A stretch of 64,000 nucleotides of DNA, from NCBI RefSeq assembly GCF_019457915.1, contig NZ_JAHZSS010000002.1:310001-374000 (forward strand), in the 5' to 3' direction. Below are positions 18,907-28,333 of this stretch, in pieces; the stretch's first letter is position 1; every line of letters starts with the position of its first letter. A model generated the notes under the pieces. The model searched no databases. It was not told where the DNA came from and saw nothing but the letters and a program-made list of their open reading frames with translations. Source of the stretch: Neiella holothuriorum. GTDB lineage: Bacteria; Pseudomonadota; Gammaproteobacteria; Enterobacterales; Neiellaceae. The position numbers were made by a program, and so were the translations under genes.

Positions 18907-19431
18907 GTGACTACGATTGTTTCTGTCCGTCGCAATGGCAAAGTTGTTATTGCCGGTGACGGCCAAGTTTCGCTTGGCAATACCGTCATGAAAGGCAACG
19001 CCAAAAAAGTTCGCCGCCTCTACAACGATAAAGTATTGGCCGGTTTTGCTGGCGGCACCGCCGACGCTTTTACCTTATTTGAACGTTTTGAAAGTAAGCT
19101 GGAAATGCACCAAGGCCACCTGACGCGTGCGGCCGTTGAGCTTGCCAAAGATTGGCGCACCGATCGGATGCTGCGCAAATTAGAAGCGCTGCTGGCTGTG
19201 GCCGACCACACTGCCTCACTGATCATCACGGGTAACGGTGATGTTGTGCAACCAGAAGATGATCTTATCGCCATCGGCTCCGGTGGTTCGTTTGCCCAAG
19301 CCGCGGCAACAGCATTGTTAAAAAATACCGAATTGCCAGCAGATGAAATCGCCCAGAAAAGCCTAACGATAGCGGGCGATATCTGTGTCTTTACCAACCA
19401 ATTTCAAACCATTGAGCAGCTTGATTATTAA
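18907..19431 (+). CDS. hslV: ATP-dependent protease HslVU, peptidase subunit
   Basis: 174 residues, starting at GTG with GAGGAG upstream. After Met removal the mature chain starts with the catalytic Thr ([19 protein letters not shown]), as in the N-terminal-nucleophile proteasome-like family; the core motif [17 protein letters not shown] and the end [14 protein letters not shown] match E. coli HslV closely. HslV forms a double hexamer capped by HslU and degrades misfolded proteins. It is first in the hslV-hslU-DUF971 run and lies behind a heat-shock promoter. Confidence 0.98.
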   Translation: MTTIVSVRRNGKVVIAGDGQVSLGNTVMKGNAKKVRRLYNDKVLAGFAGGTADAFTLFERFESKLEMHQGHLTRAAVELAKDWRTDRMLRKLEALLAVADHTASLIITGNGDVVQPEDDLIAIGSGGSFAQAAATALLKNTELPADEIAQKSLTIAGDICVFTNQFQTIEQLDY

Positions 19432-19463
19432 TCGCTGCTTGCTGGTGAACTCAGGATTTAGAT

Positions 19464-20795
19464 ATGTCTGAAATGACCCCTCGTGAAATTGTCCATGAGT
19501 TGGACGCCCATATTATTGGTCAGCAGGATGCTAAGCGCTCCGTTGCCATTGCACTTAGAAACCGCTGGCGTCGGATGCAATTGCCTGATGCATTGCGCCA
19601 GGAAGTGACGCCAAAAAATATTTTGATGATCGGCCCTACCGGGGTGGGTAAAACTGAAATTGCTCGCCGCTTAGCGAAACTGGCGAATGCGCCGTTTATC
19701 AAAGTAGAAGCGACCAAATTTACCGAAGTTGGCTATGTCGGCAAGGAAGTGGATTCGATTATTCGCGACCTGACCGATATGGCCGTGAAGATGATCAAAG
19801 AGCAAGAGCTAGAAAAGAATAAGTTCCGCGCCGAAGAAGCCGCCGAGGAACGAGTGCTGGATGCTTTGTTACCACCACCGAAAGAAGGTTGGGGCGACGA
19901 GCACAAACCTGACACCTCGTCCACGCGTCAGATCTTCCGTAAGAAATTGCGCGAAGGCGATCTTGATGACAAAGAAATTGATATTGAAGTTGCCCAGCCT
20001 CAAGCCGGCGTAGAAATCATGGCGCCACCGGGCATGGAAGAGATGACCAACCAGCTTCAGGGCTTGTTCCAGAACATGTCCGGCAGCCACAGCCAGATGA
20101 AAAAAATGAAGGTAAAAGATGCCTTCAAAGCGCTGGTGGAAGAAGAAGCAGCTAAGTTGGTTAATCAGGAAGATTTGAAGCAACGCGCGTTGGAATCAGT
20201 AGAACAACACGGCATTGTGTTCATTGATGAAATTGACAAGATCTGTAAACGCAGCGATTCCGCCTCTGGCCCAGATGTTAGTCGCGAAGGAGTGCAGCGT
20301 GACTTACTGCCGTTAGTTGAAGGCAGTACGATTAGCACTAAACATGGCATGGTGAAAACCGATCACATTTTGTTTGTCGCCTCGGGCGCTTTCCAAATGG
20401 CCAAACCGTCGGACTTAATCCCTGAATTGCAGGGGCGACTGCCCATCCGCGTTGAATTGTCGGCACTGAGTAGTGATGATTTCGTGCGCATCTTAACGGA
20501 GCCCAATGCATCGCTGACCGAGCAATATGAAGCGCTTATGGCAACCGAAGGCGTGATCATTAAATTTGAAGAGTCGGGTATTAAGCGGATCGCCGAAGCG
20601 GCTTGGCAAGTAAATGAGCGCACTGAAAATATTGGTGCCCGTCGCCTGCATACGGTGATGGAGCGACTAATGGAAGAGATTTCATATAAAGCTTCCGATC
20701 TCGATGGCGAGACGATCACCATTGATGCTGACTACGTGAATCGCTACCTCAATGAACTGGTAGACGATGAAGACCTAAGTCGCTTCATTCTGTAA
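19464..20795 (+). CDS. hslU: ATP-dependent protease HslVU, ATPase subunit
   Basis: 443 residues, exactly the E. coli length. AAA+ unfoldase of the Clp/HSP100 family that feeds substrates to HslV. Walker [18 protein letters not shown] near residue 58, pore-loop GYVGKEVDS near 91, the insertion (I) domain at about 110-235 (rich in Glu/Lys), Walker [10 protein letters not shown] near 253, and the C-terminal LSRFIL tail that docks into HslV. It starts 32 bp after hslV. Confidence 0.98.
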   Translation: MSEMTPREIVHELDAHIIGQQDAKRSVAIALRNRWRRMQLPDALRQEVTPKNILMIGPTGVGKTEIARRLAKLANAPFIKVEATKFTEVGYVGKEVDSIIRDLTDMAVKMIKEQELEKNKFRAEEAAEERVLDALLPPPKEGWGDEHKPDTSSTRQIFRKKLREGDLDDKEIDIEVAQPQAGVEIMAPPGMEEMTNQLQGLFQNMSGSHSQMKKMKVKDAFKALVEEEAAKLVNQEDLKQRALESVEQHGIVFIDEIDKICKRSDSASGPDVSREGVQRDLLPLVEGSTISTKHGMVKTDHILFVASGAFQMAKPSDLIPELQGRLPIRVELSALSSDDFVRILTEPNASLTEQYEALMATEGVIIKFEESGIKRIAEAAWQVNERTENIGARRLHTVMERLMEEISYKASDLDGETITIDADYVNRYLNELVDDEDLSRFIL

Positions 20796-20802
20796 TCTTG
20801 CC

Positions 20803-21180
20803 ATGAGCCAGCTGCGCGTCAGCGCGATTAAGTTGCACCGTCAACGCCAAATACTGGCGTTGACCTTTAGTGACGGTATGACCGGTTCGCTATCGGCTGA
20901 ATTTTTGCGGGTGCATTCGCCCTCGGCAGAAGTACAACAGCATGGCAATCCGATCTTGCTGGAAGGCAAACAGGATGTGAAACTGCTTGATGTTCAAGCG
21001 GTTGGACACTACGCCGTGCGGCTGATTTTTGATGATGGCCATGATACGGGCATCTATTCGTGGGATTGGTTACACCGACTGGTCCGTGATCACGATGCCC
21101 TATGGCAAGATTACCAGCAGCGCTGTGCGGCTAAGCAAGCGCTGCATATTCCTGTTAATGTTCGCTTTTCTGACGATTAA
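20803..21180 (+). CDS. DUF971 (gamma-butyrobetaine hydroxylase N-terminal-like) protein
   Basis: 125 residues with ATG 7 bp after the hslU stop, so cotranscribed. The chain is a single DUF971 domain: [28 protein letters not shown], then [26 protein letters not shown]971 occurs as the N-terminal domain of gamma-butyrobetaine hydroxylase and as small stand-alone proteins, some linked to Fe-S assembly. Stand-alone copies downstream of hslU are common in gammaproteobacteria. Precise function is unknown. Its stop overlaps by 3 bp the stop of the convergent chemoreceptor gene. Confidence 0.88.
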   Translation: MSQLRVSAIKLHRQRQILALTFSDGMTGSLSAEFLRVHSPSAEVQQHGNPILLEGKQDVKLLDVQAVGHYAVRLIFDDGHDTGIYSWDWLHRLVRDHDALWQDYQQRCAAKQALHIPVNVRFSDD

Positions 21181-23039
21181 CTTACCCGAAACTGGTTAAC
21201 TTGCTGACTGAGATTAACCGACTGTTGATGGACCTCTTCGGCAACTGCCACACTGTTTTCTGACTCCGTGCTGGTGGTTTCAGCAATGTCCCGAATACGC
21301 TGAACATTGCGCGTCACTTCCGCCGAAACCACACTTTGCTCTTCGGTTGCCGTGGCGATTTGAGTGTTCATGTCGACGATGCCAGACATGGCTTCAACAA
21401 TATTGTGTAACACAGTGCCAACGCCATTGGCGAGCTCGGCACTAACCTCCCCTGATTGCTTACAGTCTCCCATCATTTTGGCGATGGTACCGGTACTGTC
21501 TTGCAGGTTATTAATGATGCCTGCGATCTCTTCGGTGGATTGCTGAGTCCGGTTGGCGAGGCTGCGAACTTCGTCAGCAACGACCGAAAAACCGCGGCCT
21601 AGTTCGCCGGCCCGCGCGGCTTCAATGGCAGCATTCAGCGCGAGTAAATTGGTTTGTTCAGCAATGCCGCGAATCACATCCAACATGGCGCCAATGGTAT
21701 GACTTTGTTCCGCCAATTGTTGTACCTGGACAGTGGTGTCATTTAGTCTTTCCGACAGATCTCGAATATGACTGATGCTGTTATCCACTTCCTGGGTGCC
21801 ACGTTCAGCATCGGCATACGTTGAATCCACGTGGGATGCCGCAGTTTCTGTATTGCGTGCAATTTCCCCCTGAGTCTGACCCATTTCGGTGGTGGCCGTT
21901 GCCACGTGTTCGGTTTCTTCAAGTTGGCGAATGGCGCCATCTCGGGTGCTGCTTGCTTGTTCGGATAAACGGCTGACCGCATCATCTAAAATCAAGCTCG
22001 ACTTCGATACCTGCTCAGCCAGCTCCTGAAATAGCGCCAGTAATTGATTAATACCTTGGCCGACCATGGCTAATTCATCATTGCCGTTGGCATCGGCTCG
22101 AAGGGTCAAATCTCGGGTGCTGACGACTTGCTCCATATAGTGTTGTAACGCATTAACCTTGGATGTGATGGAGCGAGAGGTCCATACCGCCAGAACGCCC
22201 AGCCCGATGACCAAAATCCCCACCGAAATCGCGGCAATTGACAGGTATTGACTGCGCACATTAGCGGCGGTGTCGCCGATCAGTTGTTTCAGTGACAGCA
22301 TTTGTGTCAGTGCTTGGGTTTGGCTATTTTCCAGTTCGCCGCGCAGACCTTGTTCGGCACTTAAACCGATTTTTTCTTCGGCTGAGACCAAAGCGGAAAA
22401 GCGCTGGCTATAGGTTTCAATCAGCGCGTTAAGCTGTTGCTCTGTGGCAACACCCAATCCGGCATTGCGAACGGATTCTTCAAGAGTGGTAATGGCCTTA
22501 TTAAATTTATCTAAATATTTTTTGTCGTAGCGCAGCATAAAATCTTTTTCTGCGCGCCGTAATTGCAGCATTTCAGAGATAAGCCGATAGCTGTTTTGAG
22601 CATTTAATAAGGTTTCAACTTCATGGACCGCGGCTCGTAAGTCGCCATAGAGGCCGGTTGTTGGCGTTAAGCCGATTTGCTGACGTAATTCAACAACACG
22701 CGCTACGGTCGCTACGTATTGATTGACTGCTTGATGAGCTGTTTTTATTTGCGGCAGTACTTCCGGCGCGTCGACTTGTTGTTCAAGGTAAGTCAAAGCG
22801 GTCTCGAGCTGTTGCTGTTGTTGGTTGAATTGGTCAATGTATTCGAGCTTGCGATAATGTTCGAATTGACTGACGTCGTAGGCCATTTGCTCAAGGCTGG
22901 ACATGTTTTCCAGCACGTTGCTGGAAAAGTCGTGGTAACGAGTGGTGGCTTTATCAACAACAATCGCCACAATTAAAAGCATTAGCATGAGTACGGCGCC
23001 AACGGCCAATTGCAGCATTAGGCGGTTACGAATCGTCAT
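21177..23039 (-). CDS. Methyl-accepting chemotaxis protein with HBM-type sensor domain
   Basis: 620 residues from the ATG at 23039 (GGAG ten bases upstream; a TTG three codons earlier is less likely). Membrane segments at about 7-29 and 270-292 enclose a ~240-residue periplasmic helical domain. Features such as [17 protein letters not shown] and [22 protein letters not shown] match the helical bimodular (HBM) sensor class (as in Pseudomonas McpS, which senses TCA-cycle acids). A HAMP region follows, then the signalling hairpin with [21 protein letters not shown] and [16 protein letters not shown]. Ligand unknown. Convergent with the DUF971 gene; no che genes nearby, so a scattered receptor. 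Confidence 0.93.
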   Translation of the reverse strand: MTIRNRLMLQLAVGAVLMLMLLIVAIVVDKATTRYHDFSSNVLENMSSLEQMAYDVSQFEHYRKLEYIDQFNQQQQQLETALTYLEQQVDAPEVLPQIKTAHQAVNQYVATVARVVELRQQIGLTPTTGLYGDLRAAVHEVETLLNAQNSYRLISEMLQLRRAEKDFMLRYDKKYLDKFNKAITTLEESVRNAGLGVATEQQLNALIETYSQRFSALVSAEEKIGLSAEQGLRGELENSQTQALTQMLSLKQLIGDTAANVRSQYLSIAAISVGILVIGLGVLAVWTSRSITSKVNALQHYMEQVVSTRDLTLRADANGNDELAMVGQGINQLLALFQELAEQVSKSSLILDDAVSRLSEQASSTRDGAIRQLEETEHVATATTEMGQTQGEIARNTETAASHVDSTYADAERGTQEVDNSISHIRDLSERLNDTTVQVQQLAEQSHTIGAMLDVIRGIAEQTNLLALNAAIEAARAGELGRGFSVVADEVRSLANRTQQSTEEIAGIINNLQDSTGTIAKMMGDCKQSGEVSAELANGVGTVLHNIVEAMSGIVDMNTQIATATEEQSVVSAEVTRNVQRIRDIAETTSTESENSVAVAEEVHQQSVNLSQQVNQFRVS

Positions 23040-23103
23040 GTTTTTCAAGCTCCGTCTTTAGTGTCTAGCTGGGGGCCTCAGTTGGGGCTCCTTGCCACTG
23101 ATG

Positions 23104-23133
23104 ATCTCCCTAAACGGTATAGGGAGATTTTTT
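23104..23133 (+). terminator. Terminator-like hairpin facing the plus strand
   Basis: ATCTCCCT / AGGGAGAT with a 9-nt loop and six Ts on the plus strand. The genes on both sides run on the minus strand, so its orientation does not fit a neighbour. It may be a chance structure or end an unannotated antisense RNA. Confidence 0.4.
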
Positions 23134-23217
23134 CAGCTCTCAATAACACTAGTTTATCTGGCGCCAAGTTCGATGAACTTGTGGCAGATTTTCAACGGAT
23201 TATGTGAGTTTCTTGAA

Positions 23218-24282
23218 CTAACTCGCGCTGGCTTTGGATGGTAAACGGGCATAGCTAGGAAATTGTACCGCCGCCCAAAGCTGGCTGCTGAGTTCGTGCA
23301 ATGGTTGCCGCGCACCGTTGGCTAACCAGCGACTGAGGCATTGGGCAACATTTGGATAATTGATTGGTTGTGCCGCTGGCGCTTGCAGCCAGTCGGCCAC
23401 TTTCTTGTCATCGAGCCGCGACATGCTTGCTGCGAGCCCCAATTGATGCAAAGTCATCACATTGCTTTCTTGCTCAAATTGGCGCACTAGCGGTTTAACC
23501 AAAATCTTCTTACCCAAAAATAAGGCTTCGCTGGGGAGTTCAAAGCCGCCATTGGCAATCACACCTTCGGCCTGTAGCAAATCGTGTTCAAAGGTCGTGC
23601 GGCTTAATGCACGCAACGACAGATGCTCTTCCTCGCTATCAACTGCGTCTGGGTGATAAACAAAAAAGTGATGTTCAGTAAATGGTGCGAGTAGCTTTTT
23701 GATGACCGATAAATCTTCGAACGGTAAATACACCACGATTTTATTTGCCACCGGAGTGGTTTGTTGCAGATCAACATCGATGATTGGCGGCAAAATGGGT
23801 TGACCAAAATGATGCCAGTGAACGCCCAGCTGTTCGGCCGTTGGCGCAAAATAACGCATGACCATTTTAGAGCCGAGATCTTGACCTGTTTTCGGCACTG
23901 GGTAGCTAAATGCTGCTTGATGCGAGATGCCTATGCTGCGTTTGTGCTGGCGCTTTGCGGCCCATGCAGAGACAGGTTCAAAGTCATTAAGAATTAAGTC
24001 GTACTGGCTTAAATCAAGTTGCTGAATGTCTTTATACAGCTGCTTTAATTGAGCTTGCTGAAAGGTTTTTAGCAGGTTAACGCGGCCTTTGTCTGTGGCA
24101 AAGCTAAGCCCTGAGCGGGTTTGAAAGTCTCCAAACAGCTCCATGTTAAATAGCTGTTCGCGAGGTCGTCCGGTAAATAAATAATCGACGTTGAGATCGG
24201 TTTTGCTGAGAGCTTGTGCCATTGCGCGGGCACGGGTGATGTGGCCATTGCCCGTGGCCTGAACGCCATACAAAATTCGCAT
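23218..24282 (-). CDS. MJ1255/VC2487-family glycosyltransferase-like protein
   Basis: 354 residues. The N-terminus MRILYGVQATGNGHITRARA is the signature of the MJ1255/VC2487 family, which has a GT-B fold related to MurG/UDP-glycosyltransferases; GVIANGGFELPSEALFLGKKILVKP (about 235-260) corresponds to the nucleotide-sugar binding region of the C-terminal domain. No membrane segments. The donor and acceptor are not known. It ends the unit with the PAP2 phosphatase 37 bp upstream in the same direction, hinting at a shared role in envelope lipid or glycan metabolism. Confidence 0.85.
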   Translation of the reverse strand: MRILYGVQATGNGHITRARAMAQALSKTDLNVDYLFTGRPREQLFNMELFGDFQTRSGLSFATDKGRVNLLKTFQQAQLKQLYKDIQQLDLSQYDLILNDFEPVSAWAAKRQHKRSIGISHQAAFSYPVPKTGQDLGSKMVMRYFAPTAEQLGVHWHHFGQPILPPIIDVDLQQTTPVANKIVVYLPFEDLSVIKKLLAPFTEHHFFVYHPDAVDSEEEHLSLRALSRTTFEHDLLQAEGVIANGGFELPSEALFLGKKILVKPLVRQFEQESNVMTLHQLGLAASMSRLDDKKVADWLQAPAAQPINYPNVAQCLSRWLANGARQPLHELSSQLWAAVQFPSYARLPSKASAS

Positions 24283-24319
24283 GTAAGTGAGTTACCTATC
24301 TACTGCTTCAAGAAATCAA

Positions 24320-24856
24320 TTAGGCCCAAATAAACAAGCTGCAGCTGGCTGCTGCTGTGCCTAAGGCCAAACCACAAATAATATCGGTAGGAAAATGAAC
24401 GCGAAGTAACACCCGAGACGCACCAATCAGGCCGGCCCATGCAAACATCCAGTGGCTAAAATCTGGATAGTAGTGGCTACCCATTGCAGCCATTACAAAA
24501 GCTGCCGCGGTATGGCCTGAGGGTAAGCTGAATTTGTCAGATGGTTTTACGAAAGCAGGTAATGTTTGAAGTACATCGCAGGGGCGATTGCGCTTGAAAG
24601 CGTTCTTAATCATAAAGTACAGCGGTAGCTCAATGGCGAACGCAGTCAGTGCCGCTGAAAAGAAGCTAATGCCGTGGGCACCGTCGAAAATCATCGCCAT
24701 AATGCCGAGTACGACATAGAGATGACCGTCGCCGCTTTTTGACACCCAGCGAGCAACAGCTGCAATGTGGCGTGCGCTCTTGCGATCAGTAAGCGTGGCA
24801 TAGAGTGCGTGATCTGCACGCTGAATAGTATTTAGCAACATGGCGATTAAACCCAT
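24320..24856 (-). CDS. PAP2-family membrane phosphatase
   Basis: 178 residues with about five membrane segments. The three PAP2 signatures are complete: KNAFKRNRP (KxxxxxxRP), SLPSGHTAA (PSGH) and SRVLLRVHFPTD (SRxxxxxHxxxD with the catalytic His). Such enzymes dephosphorylate phosphatidate, undecaprenyl pyrophosphate or lipid A at the outer face of the inner membrane. The substrate cannot be told from sequence. An in-frame ATG five codons downstream is an alternative start. Upstream of, and probably cotranscribed with, the glycosyltransferase gene. Confidence 0.88.
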   Translation of the reverse strand: MGLIAMLLNTIQRADHALYATLTDRKSARHIAAVARWVSKSGDGHLYVVLGIMAMIFDGAHGISFFSAALTAFAIELPLYFMIKNAFKRNRPCDVLQTLPAFVKPSDKFSLPSGHTAAAFVMAAMGSHYYPDFSHWMFAWAGLIGASRVLLRVHFPTDIICGLALGTAAASCSLFIWA

Positions 24857-25150
24857 TCATCTTATTTCGGATTTAAGCCTAGACAGCAAATGTGACAGTC
24901 CAGTGACACATTGACGACATTTTAATCAATTCTATCGAGATGAGATTTAAGGCGAGTTGCTGGTGAAAGTGTGGTTCGGTATTGCCCATTACGGAGAAGC
25001 TTAAACTGTTCGTGAAACATCATCTTCTGACGAACTAACCTAATGAATTTGTAATGGAATTAATGGCAGATAAAAATTTATTGGCAAATTGATACAGCGA
25101 CAACAATCAGCCCTTAACCTAAACGACACAAGGTTGGTTGAGAAACAAAG

Positions 25151-25345
25151 ATGGCAATAATAAAGGGCGCGCTTGTATGAAGTCGGCTTCTTCGGATGCC
25201 TTTATTGATTTTGAGGCATTACCGACGGGGGAACCAGGCACTGTATTCACCCACCATTCATCAAAAAATGGTGGGGCGTGCTGCAGGTAGCACATTCAAT
25301 TTAAGGCGTTTGAGGTTGAACATATCGTTTTGGTTTTGTCCGCAG
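25151..25345 (+). pseudogene. Decayed 5' fragment of a PfkB-family kinase gene
   Basis: This stretch resembles the first ~75 codons of the intact PfkB gene at 26372: after the identical lead-in GAGAAACAAAGATG it has a stop at codon 10, then in another frame DAFIDFEALPTGEPGTVFTHH (here split from the intact DAIIDLEALPTGEPGTIF), a further frame change, and a last recognisable piece around 25300-25340. Similarity extends ~125 bp upstream (from about 25025, matching 26247-26371), so promoter and start were duplicated together. The 3' part is missing. It lies ~1.2 kb before the functional copy, with the lipoprotein gene between them on the other strand. Not expected to make a protein. Confidence 0.8.
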
Positions 25346-25369
25346 CGATCCGTTCATCGGCATCAATAA

Positions 25370-25867
25370 CTACTCCAGTGTGCCATCCGCCAGCTTTTGT
25401 AACACCCGATCATATTTAGCTTCGGAGTATTCGCCATAGGCATCAATGGTAACTTTCTTGTCGCTCTTATAAATCACCACGATGTCATTTTTGAAAATGG
25501 TTGCCGCGAGATCGCCACTTACCACACCAACTACCGCTTGTTCAGAGGGCAAGTAAACCTTGTAGACAACCTGATTGTATTTTTTGCTAAGCGATTTGTC
25601 TGTTGCCACTGCGCCGCCAAGTACGCCGAGGCCGGTAGCAACAGTCTTGCCTGAGCCTCCGCCAAACTGATTGCCAACCACTCCGCCCAAAGCAGCTCCA
25701 GTTAGCACGGTTACCAACGCCGGTTTTTTCTCAACTTGCTGATAAATGATCTGTTGAACTTTACCCACTCGAACCGACTGCTCTGCCGGCTCTGTAGGCG
25801 AAGAAGCACACCCCACCGTCATTACAGCTATCACTATCAGGGTTAGAAACTTTGTAAATACTGCCAT
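25370..25867 (-). CDS. Glycine-zipper (2TM) lipoprotein
   Basis: 165 residues from the ATG at 25867, which has GGAG seven bases upstream; the frame runs 20 codons further into a tandem repeat and is not used. Lipoprotein signal: FTKFLTLIVIAVMTVGCASS with the lipobox Cys at about 20. The middle (about 52-90: VLTGAALGGVVGNQFGGGSGKT, GLGVLGGAVATD) is a glycine-zipper of the SlyB/Rickettsia 17-kDa antigen type, which can insert in or line the outer membrane. The remaining part is beta-like. Function unknown, probably envelope integrity. The 8-bp repeat array sits 44 bp upstream of the ATG. Confidence 0.85.
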   Translation of the reverse strand: MAVFTKFLTLIVIAVMTVGCASSPTEPAEQSVRVGKVQQIIYQQVEKKPALVTVLTGAALGGVVGNQFGGGSGKTVATGLGVLGGAVATDKSLSKKYNQVVYKVYLPSEQAVVGVVSGDLAATIFKNDIVVIYKSDKKVTIDAYGEYSEAKYDRVLQKLADGTLE

Positions 25868-25910
25868 TCCAGGCTCCTCAAACATCAAATCGTCAGTGAT
25901 TGCTTCACCA

Positions 25911-25950
25911 ATTACCCAATTACCCAATTACCCAATTACCCAATTACCCA
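25911..25950. repeat. Tandem repeat, 5 copies of ATTACCCA
   Basis: Five exact head-to-tail copies of an 8-bp unit, followed by a broken sixth. It lies 44-83 bp upstream of the lipoprotein start, where a promoter is expected. Copy-number change by slippage would alter promoter spacing. Confidence 0.95.
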
Positions 25951-26371
25951 ATACGCATATGCCAAAAGGTGACGCTATCGCCCCTCTTAGGCTCAGTTAT
26001 TATCTATCTACCACTTAAGTGTTTGATCTTTATGTCGTTGATATAAAGTGATTTTGTGAGCGTAAAACTGATTGGCTAGGTCAATCGAAAGTCCTGCCTA
26101 AGCGACAATTGTTAGATTAATGATGAAGGGGGAAACATGGCAGGGACAGTGAAACGACAAAATGACGCAAATTAATTTGTCACATCTTTGATTACCTGTT
26201 GCACGAACATCGCTTAGGTCGTTCAACTCTGGTTGTTATACCAAGATCTGACGAATTAACGTAATGAATTCGCTATGAAATTGACGGCAGATCAAAATTT
26301 GTCGGCAAATTAATACATCAACAACAATCAGGCCCTAACCTAAAAGAGACTAGGTTATTTGAGAAACAAAG
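25951..26371. other. Intergenic region upstream of the PfkB gene
   Basis: 421 bp, AT-rich, without a convincing ORF. The last ~125 bp (from about 26247) are the copy of the segment at about 25025-25150, including CTGACGAA, GGCAGAT and GAGAAACAAAGATG blocks. The retained similarity marks the likely promoter/leader of the kinase gene. Confidence 0.5.
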
Positions 26372-27265
26372 ATGACAGTAAAAAAGTCGAGCGTGTTTGT
26401 TGCAGGCGGAGCTTCTTGGGATGCCATTATTGATCTTGAAGCATTACCAACGGGCGAGCCGGGTACCATTTTTGCCCGCCATTATCACGAAACGGTTGGT
26501 GGTACGGGAGCGGGTAAAGCGCTTAATTTAGAACGTTTGGGGTTTAACGTTTTGCTGCACGTGACGCTGGGGCAAGATGATTGGGGTGAGAAAATTCAAC
26601 AACGGTTTCGTCATACGGCCGTGCAGTTGTTAACTGACATCGATCCCAATGGTACCGAACGCCACACTAACATTATGGATCCGGATGGTCGCCGACTAAG
26701 CATTTATACCCATGCGGCGAGCGAGTTTCCGGGTATCGATCCCGACCACTTATCGAAAGCCATGCAGCATGCGGATTATGTGGTTCTCAATATTATGAAT
26801 TATTGTCGCCGCTTGATCCCTTACGCCCAGCAACTAGGAAAGCCCATCTGGTGCGATTTGCACGATTATGACGGCTGTACTGATTATCATCGCGACTTTG
26901 TCAAAGCCGCCGATTATCTCTTCATGAGTGATGAAAAACTGCCAGATCCCAAGCCGCTGATGACATCATTGATTGCCGAGGGCAAAAAATTAGTTGTGTG
27001 CACCCAAGGCAAACATGGTGCGTTGGCTGTGACTCACACGGGCGAGTGGTATCAAATTGCTGCTGATACCGAAGTGCAGGTCACCGACTGTAATGGGGCC
27101 GGCGATGCATTCTTCTCGGGTTACCTGTTAGCGCATCACCAAGGGCTTGCACCGCAGGCTTGTTTACAGGTGGCGAGTAAGGTTGCAGGGCGCTGTGTAA
27201 TGTCGTCTGAGCTGGTCGATGAAAAATTAACACCAGCACTTGCACTGCAGGGTTTTCTGCCTTAG
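26372..27265 (+). CDS. PfkB-family carbohydrate/nucleoside kinase
   Basis: 297 residues. Ribokinase-like fold: the N-terminal VFVAGGASWDAIIDLEALPTGEPG and the GG motif region HETVGGTGAGKALNLERLG bind the sugar; the C-terminal VTDCNGAGDAFFSGYLLA contains the anion hole and catalytic Asp (usual DTxGAGD, here DCNGAGD). It phosphorylates a sugar, nucleoside or similar alcohol with ATP; the substrate cannot be predicted. It stands alone, with rraA 107 bp downstream, and has a decayed 5' duplicate ~1.2 kb upstream. Confidence 0.9.
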   Translation: MTVKKSSVFVAGGASWDAIIDLEALPTGEPGTIFARHYHETVGGTGAGKALNLERLGFNVLLHVTLGQDDWGEKIQQRFRHTAVQLLTDIDPNGTERHTNIMDPDGRRLSIYTHAASEFPGIDPDHLSKAMQHADYVVLNIMNYCRRLIPYAQQLGKPIWCDLHDYDGCTDYHRDFVKAADYLFMSDEKLPDPKPLMTSLIAEGKKLVVCTQGKHGALAVTHTGEWYQIAADTEVQVTDCNGAGDAFFSGYLLAHHQGLAPQACLQVASKVAGRCVMSSELVDEKLTPALALQGFLP

Positions 27266-27372
27266 CAACAGATGGTTATCGAAAGCGACGGAGTTTTGAT
27301 CGAATCAATGGGTTTCCGTCGATTGCTGGTTTATACTGAACCGCAATTGTCTCAGCCGAGTGATGACACACA

Positions 27373-27858
27373 ATGGAATACAATACTTCAGAACTATGCG
27401 ATACCTATGGCGATCTGGTCGATGTGGTAGAACCTATGTTTACCAACTTTGGCGGTTTATCGTCATTCGGTGGGCAAATCATCACCGTTAAGTGCTTCGA
27501 GGACAACGGCCTTATTCAAGAGTTAGTGCAACAGTCTGGATTAGGTAAAGTGCTGTTGGTTGATGGTGGCGGTTCATTGCGCCGAGCGTTGATTGACATT
27601 GGCATTGCTGAGCAAGCCATGGAAAATGATTGGGAAGGTATTATCTGTTACGGCTGTGTTCGCGACGTTGATGCGTTGTCAGAGTTAGAGCTCGGCATCC
27701 AAGCGTTAACTTCCATTCCTGTCGGAGCAGACAGCGAAGGCGCGGGTGAACAAGACTCGGCAGTGAACTTTGGTGGCGTGACTTTCTTACCTGAAGACCA
27801 CATCTATGCAGATAACACGGGTGTGATTTTGTCATCCGAACCGCTCGATATTGAATAG
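27373..27858 (+). CDS. rraA: Regulator of RNase E activity A
   Basis: 161 residues, E. coli length, aligned almost throughout: [73 protein letters not shown] and the end SSEPLDIE. RraA forms a trimeric ring that binds RNase E and damps mRNA decay. It belongs to a fold shared with HMG/CHA aldolases; the regulator function is assigned by close similarity to the E. coli protein. A strong hairpin (27872-27901) follows. Confidence 0.96.
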   Translation: MEYNTSELCDTYGDLVDVVEPMFTNFGGLSSFGGQIITVKCFEDNGLIQELVQQSGLGKVLLVDGGGSLRRALIDIGIAEQAMENDWEGIICYGCVRDVDALSELELGIQALTSIPVGADSEGAGEQDSAVNFGGVTFLPEDHIYADNTGVILSSEPLDIE

Positions 27859-27871
27859 ATCGCTCGCAGAC

Positions 27872-27901
27872 TTGGTGTGCAATCATTAGATTGCGCACCA
27901 A
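27872..27901 (+). terminator. 3' hairpin of rraA
   Basis: 13-bp stem TTGGTGTGCAATC / GATTGCGCACCAA (one G-U) with an ATTA loop, 14 bp after the stop. It is not followed by a T run, so termination efficiency is uncertain; it could also protect the 3' end. Confidence 0.5.
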
Positions 27902-28163
27902 AAATCACCAATCGCACCAATCTGTGGCTCAATTATTGGCTATCAGCCGCATCATCAAACGCCCTTGTTTGACTCCCTGAACGGCTTCGGAGCGCACCGC
28001 TCCTTATCAATCAACCAGATTTCCCTTATTTAGCGCCGCTATAGGCGACTTTGTTGAAAAAATTTTCAATGCCTAGTGTGTTGTGGCGATATTGGCATCG
28101 GATTTGCTCTTATCTCTTTGCTAAATCTGAAACGCCAGTCTGACTGGGTTTCTACCATTTATT

Positions 28164-28215
28164 GCCGCTTACTCCATCGCATCAGGGCCAGGGACAGGAG
28201 TAAGCGGCTTTTTTT
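28164..28215 (+). terminator. Rho-independent terminator without an assigned gene
   Basis: 12-bp perfect stem GCCGCTTACTCC / GGAGTAAGCGGC with a 21-nt loop and seven Ts, ~300 bp after rraA. It may end rraA read-through or an unannotated small RNA; the 475-bp gap 27859-28333 also has a TTGAAAA/TTTTCAA palindrome (28054-28069) and TGCATC/GATGCA (28249-28266) near a possible -10 TATAGT at 28284. Confidence 0.75.
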
Positions 28216-28333
28216 ATGTCCAATTCTTGCTGTGCCAACTCGCAAAATTGCATCCGAGCAGATGCATATACAAATATCTGTCGTATAGTTAAGCTAATTT
28301 CGCTTCGGTTTGCGTGTAAGGAAATTTCCAGTA

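Noticed and set aside
24890-24915. CRP-like sequence upstream of the PAP2 gene
   Set aside because: The arms TGTGAC and GACACA are poorly symmetric and the match is weak.
25911-25950. Repeat array considered as CRISPR
   Set aside because: Units are 8 bp with no spacers and no cas genes nearby; a simple tandem repeat.
28076-28288. 70-codon open frame between rraA and the REC-EAL gene
   Set aside because: It runs through a strong terminator hairpin and has no Shine-Dalgarno; unlikely to be translated.
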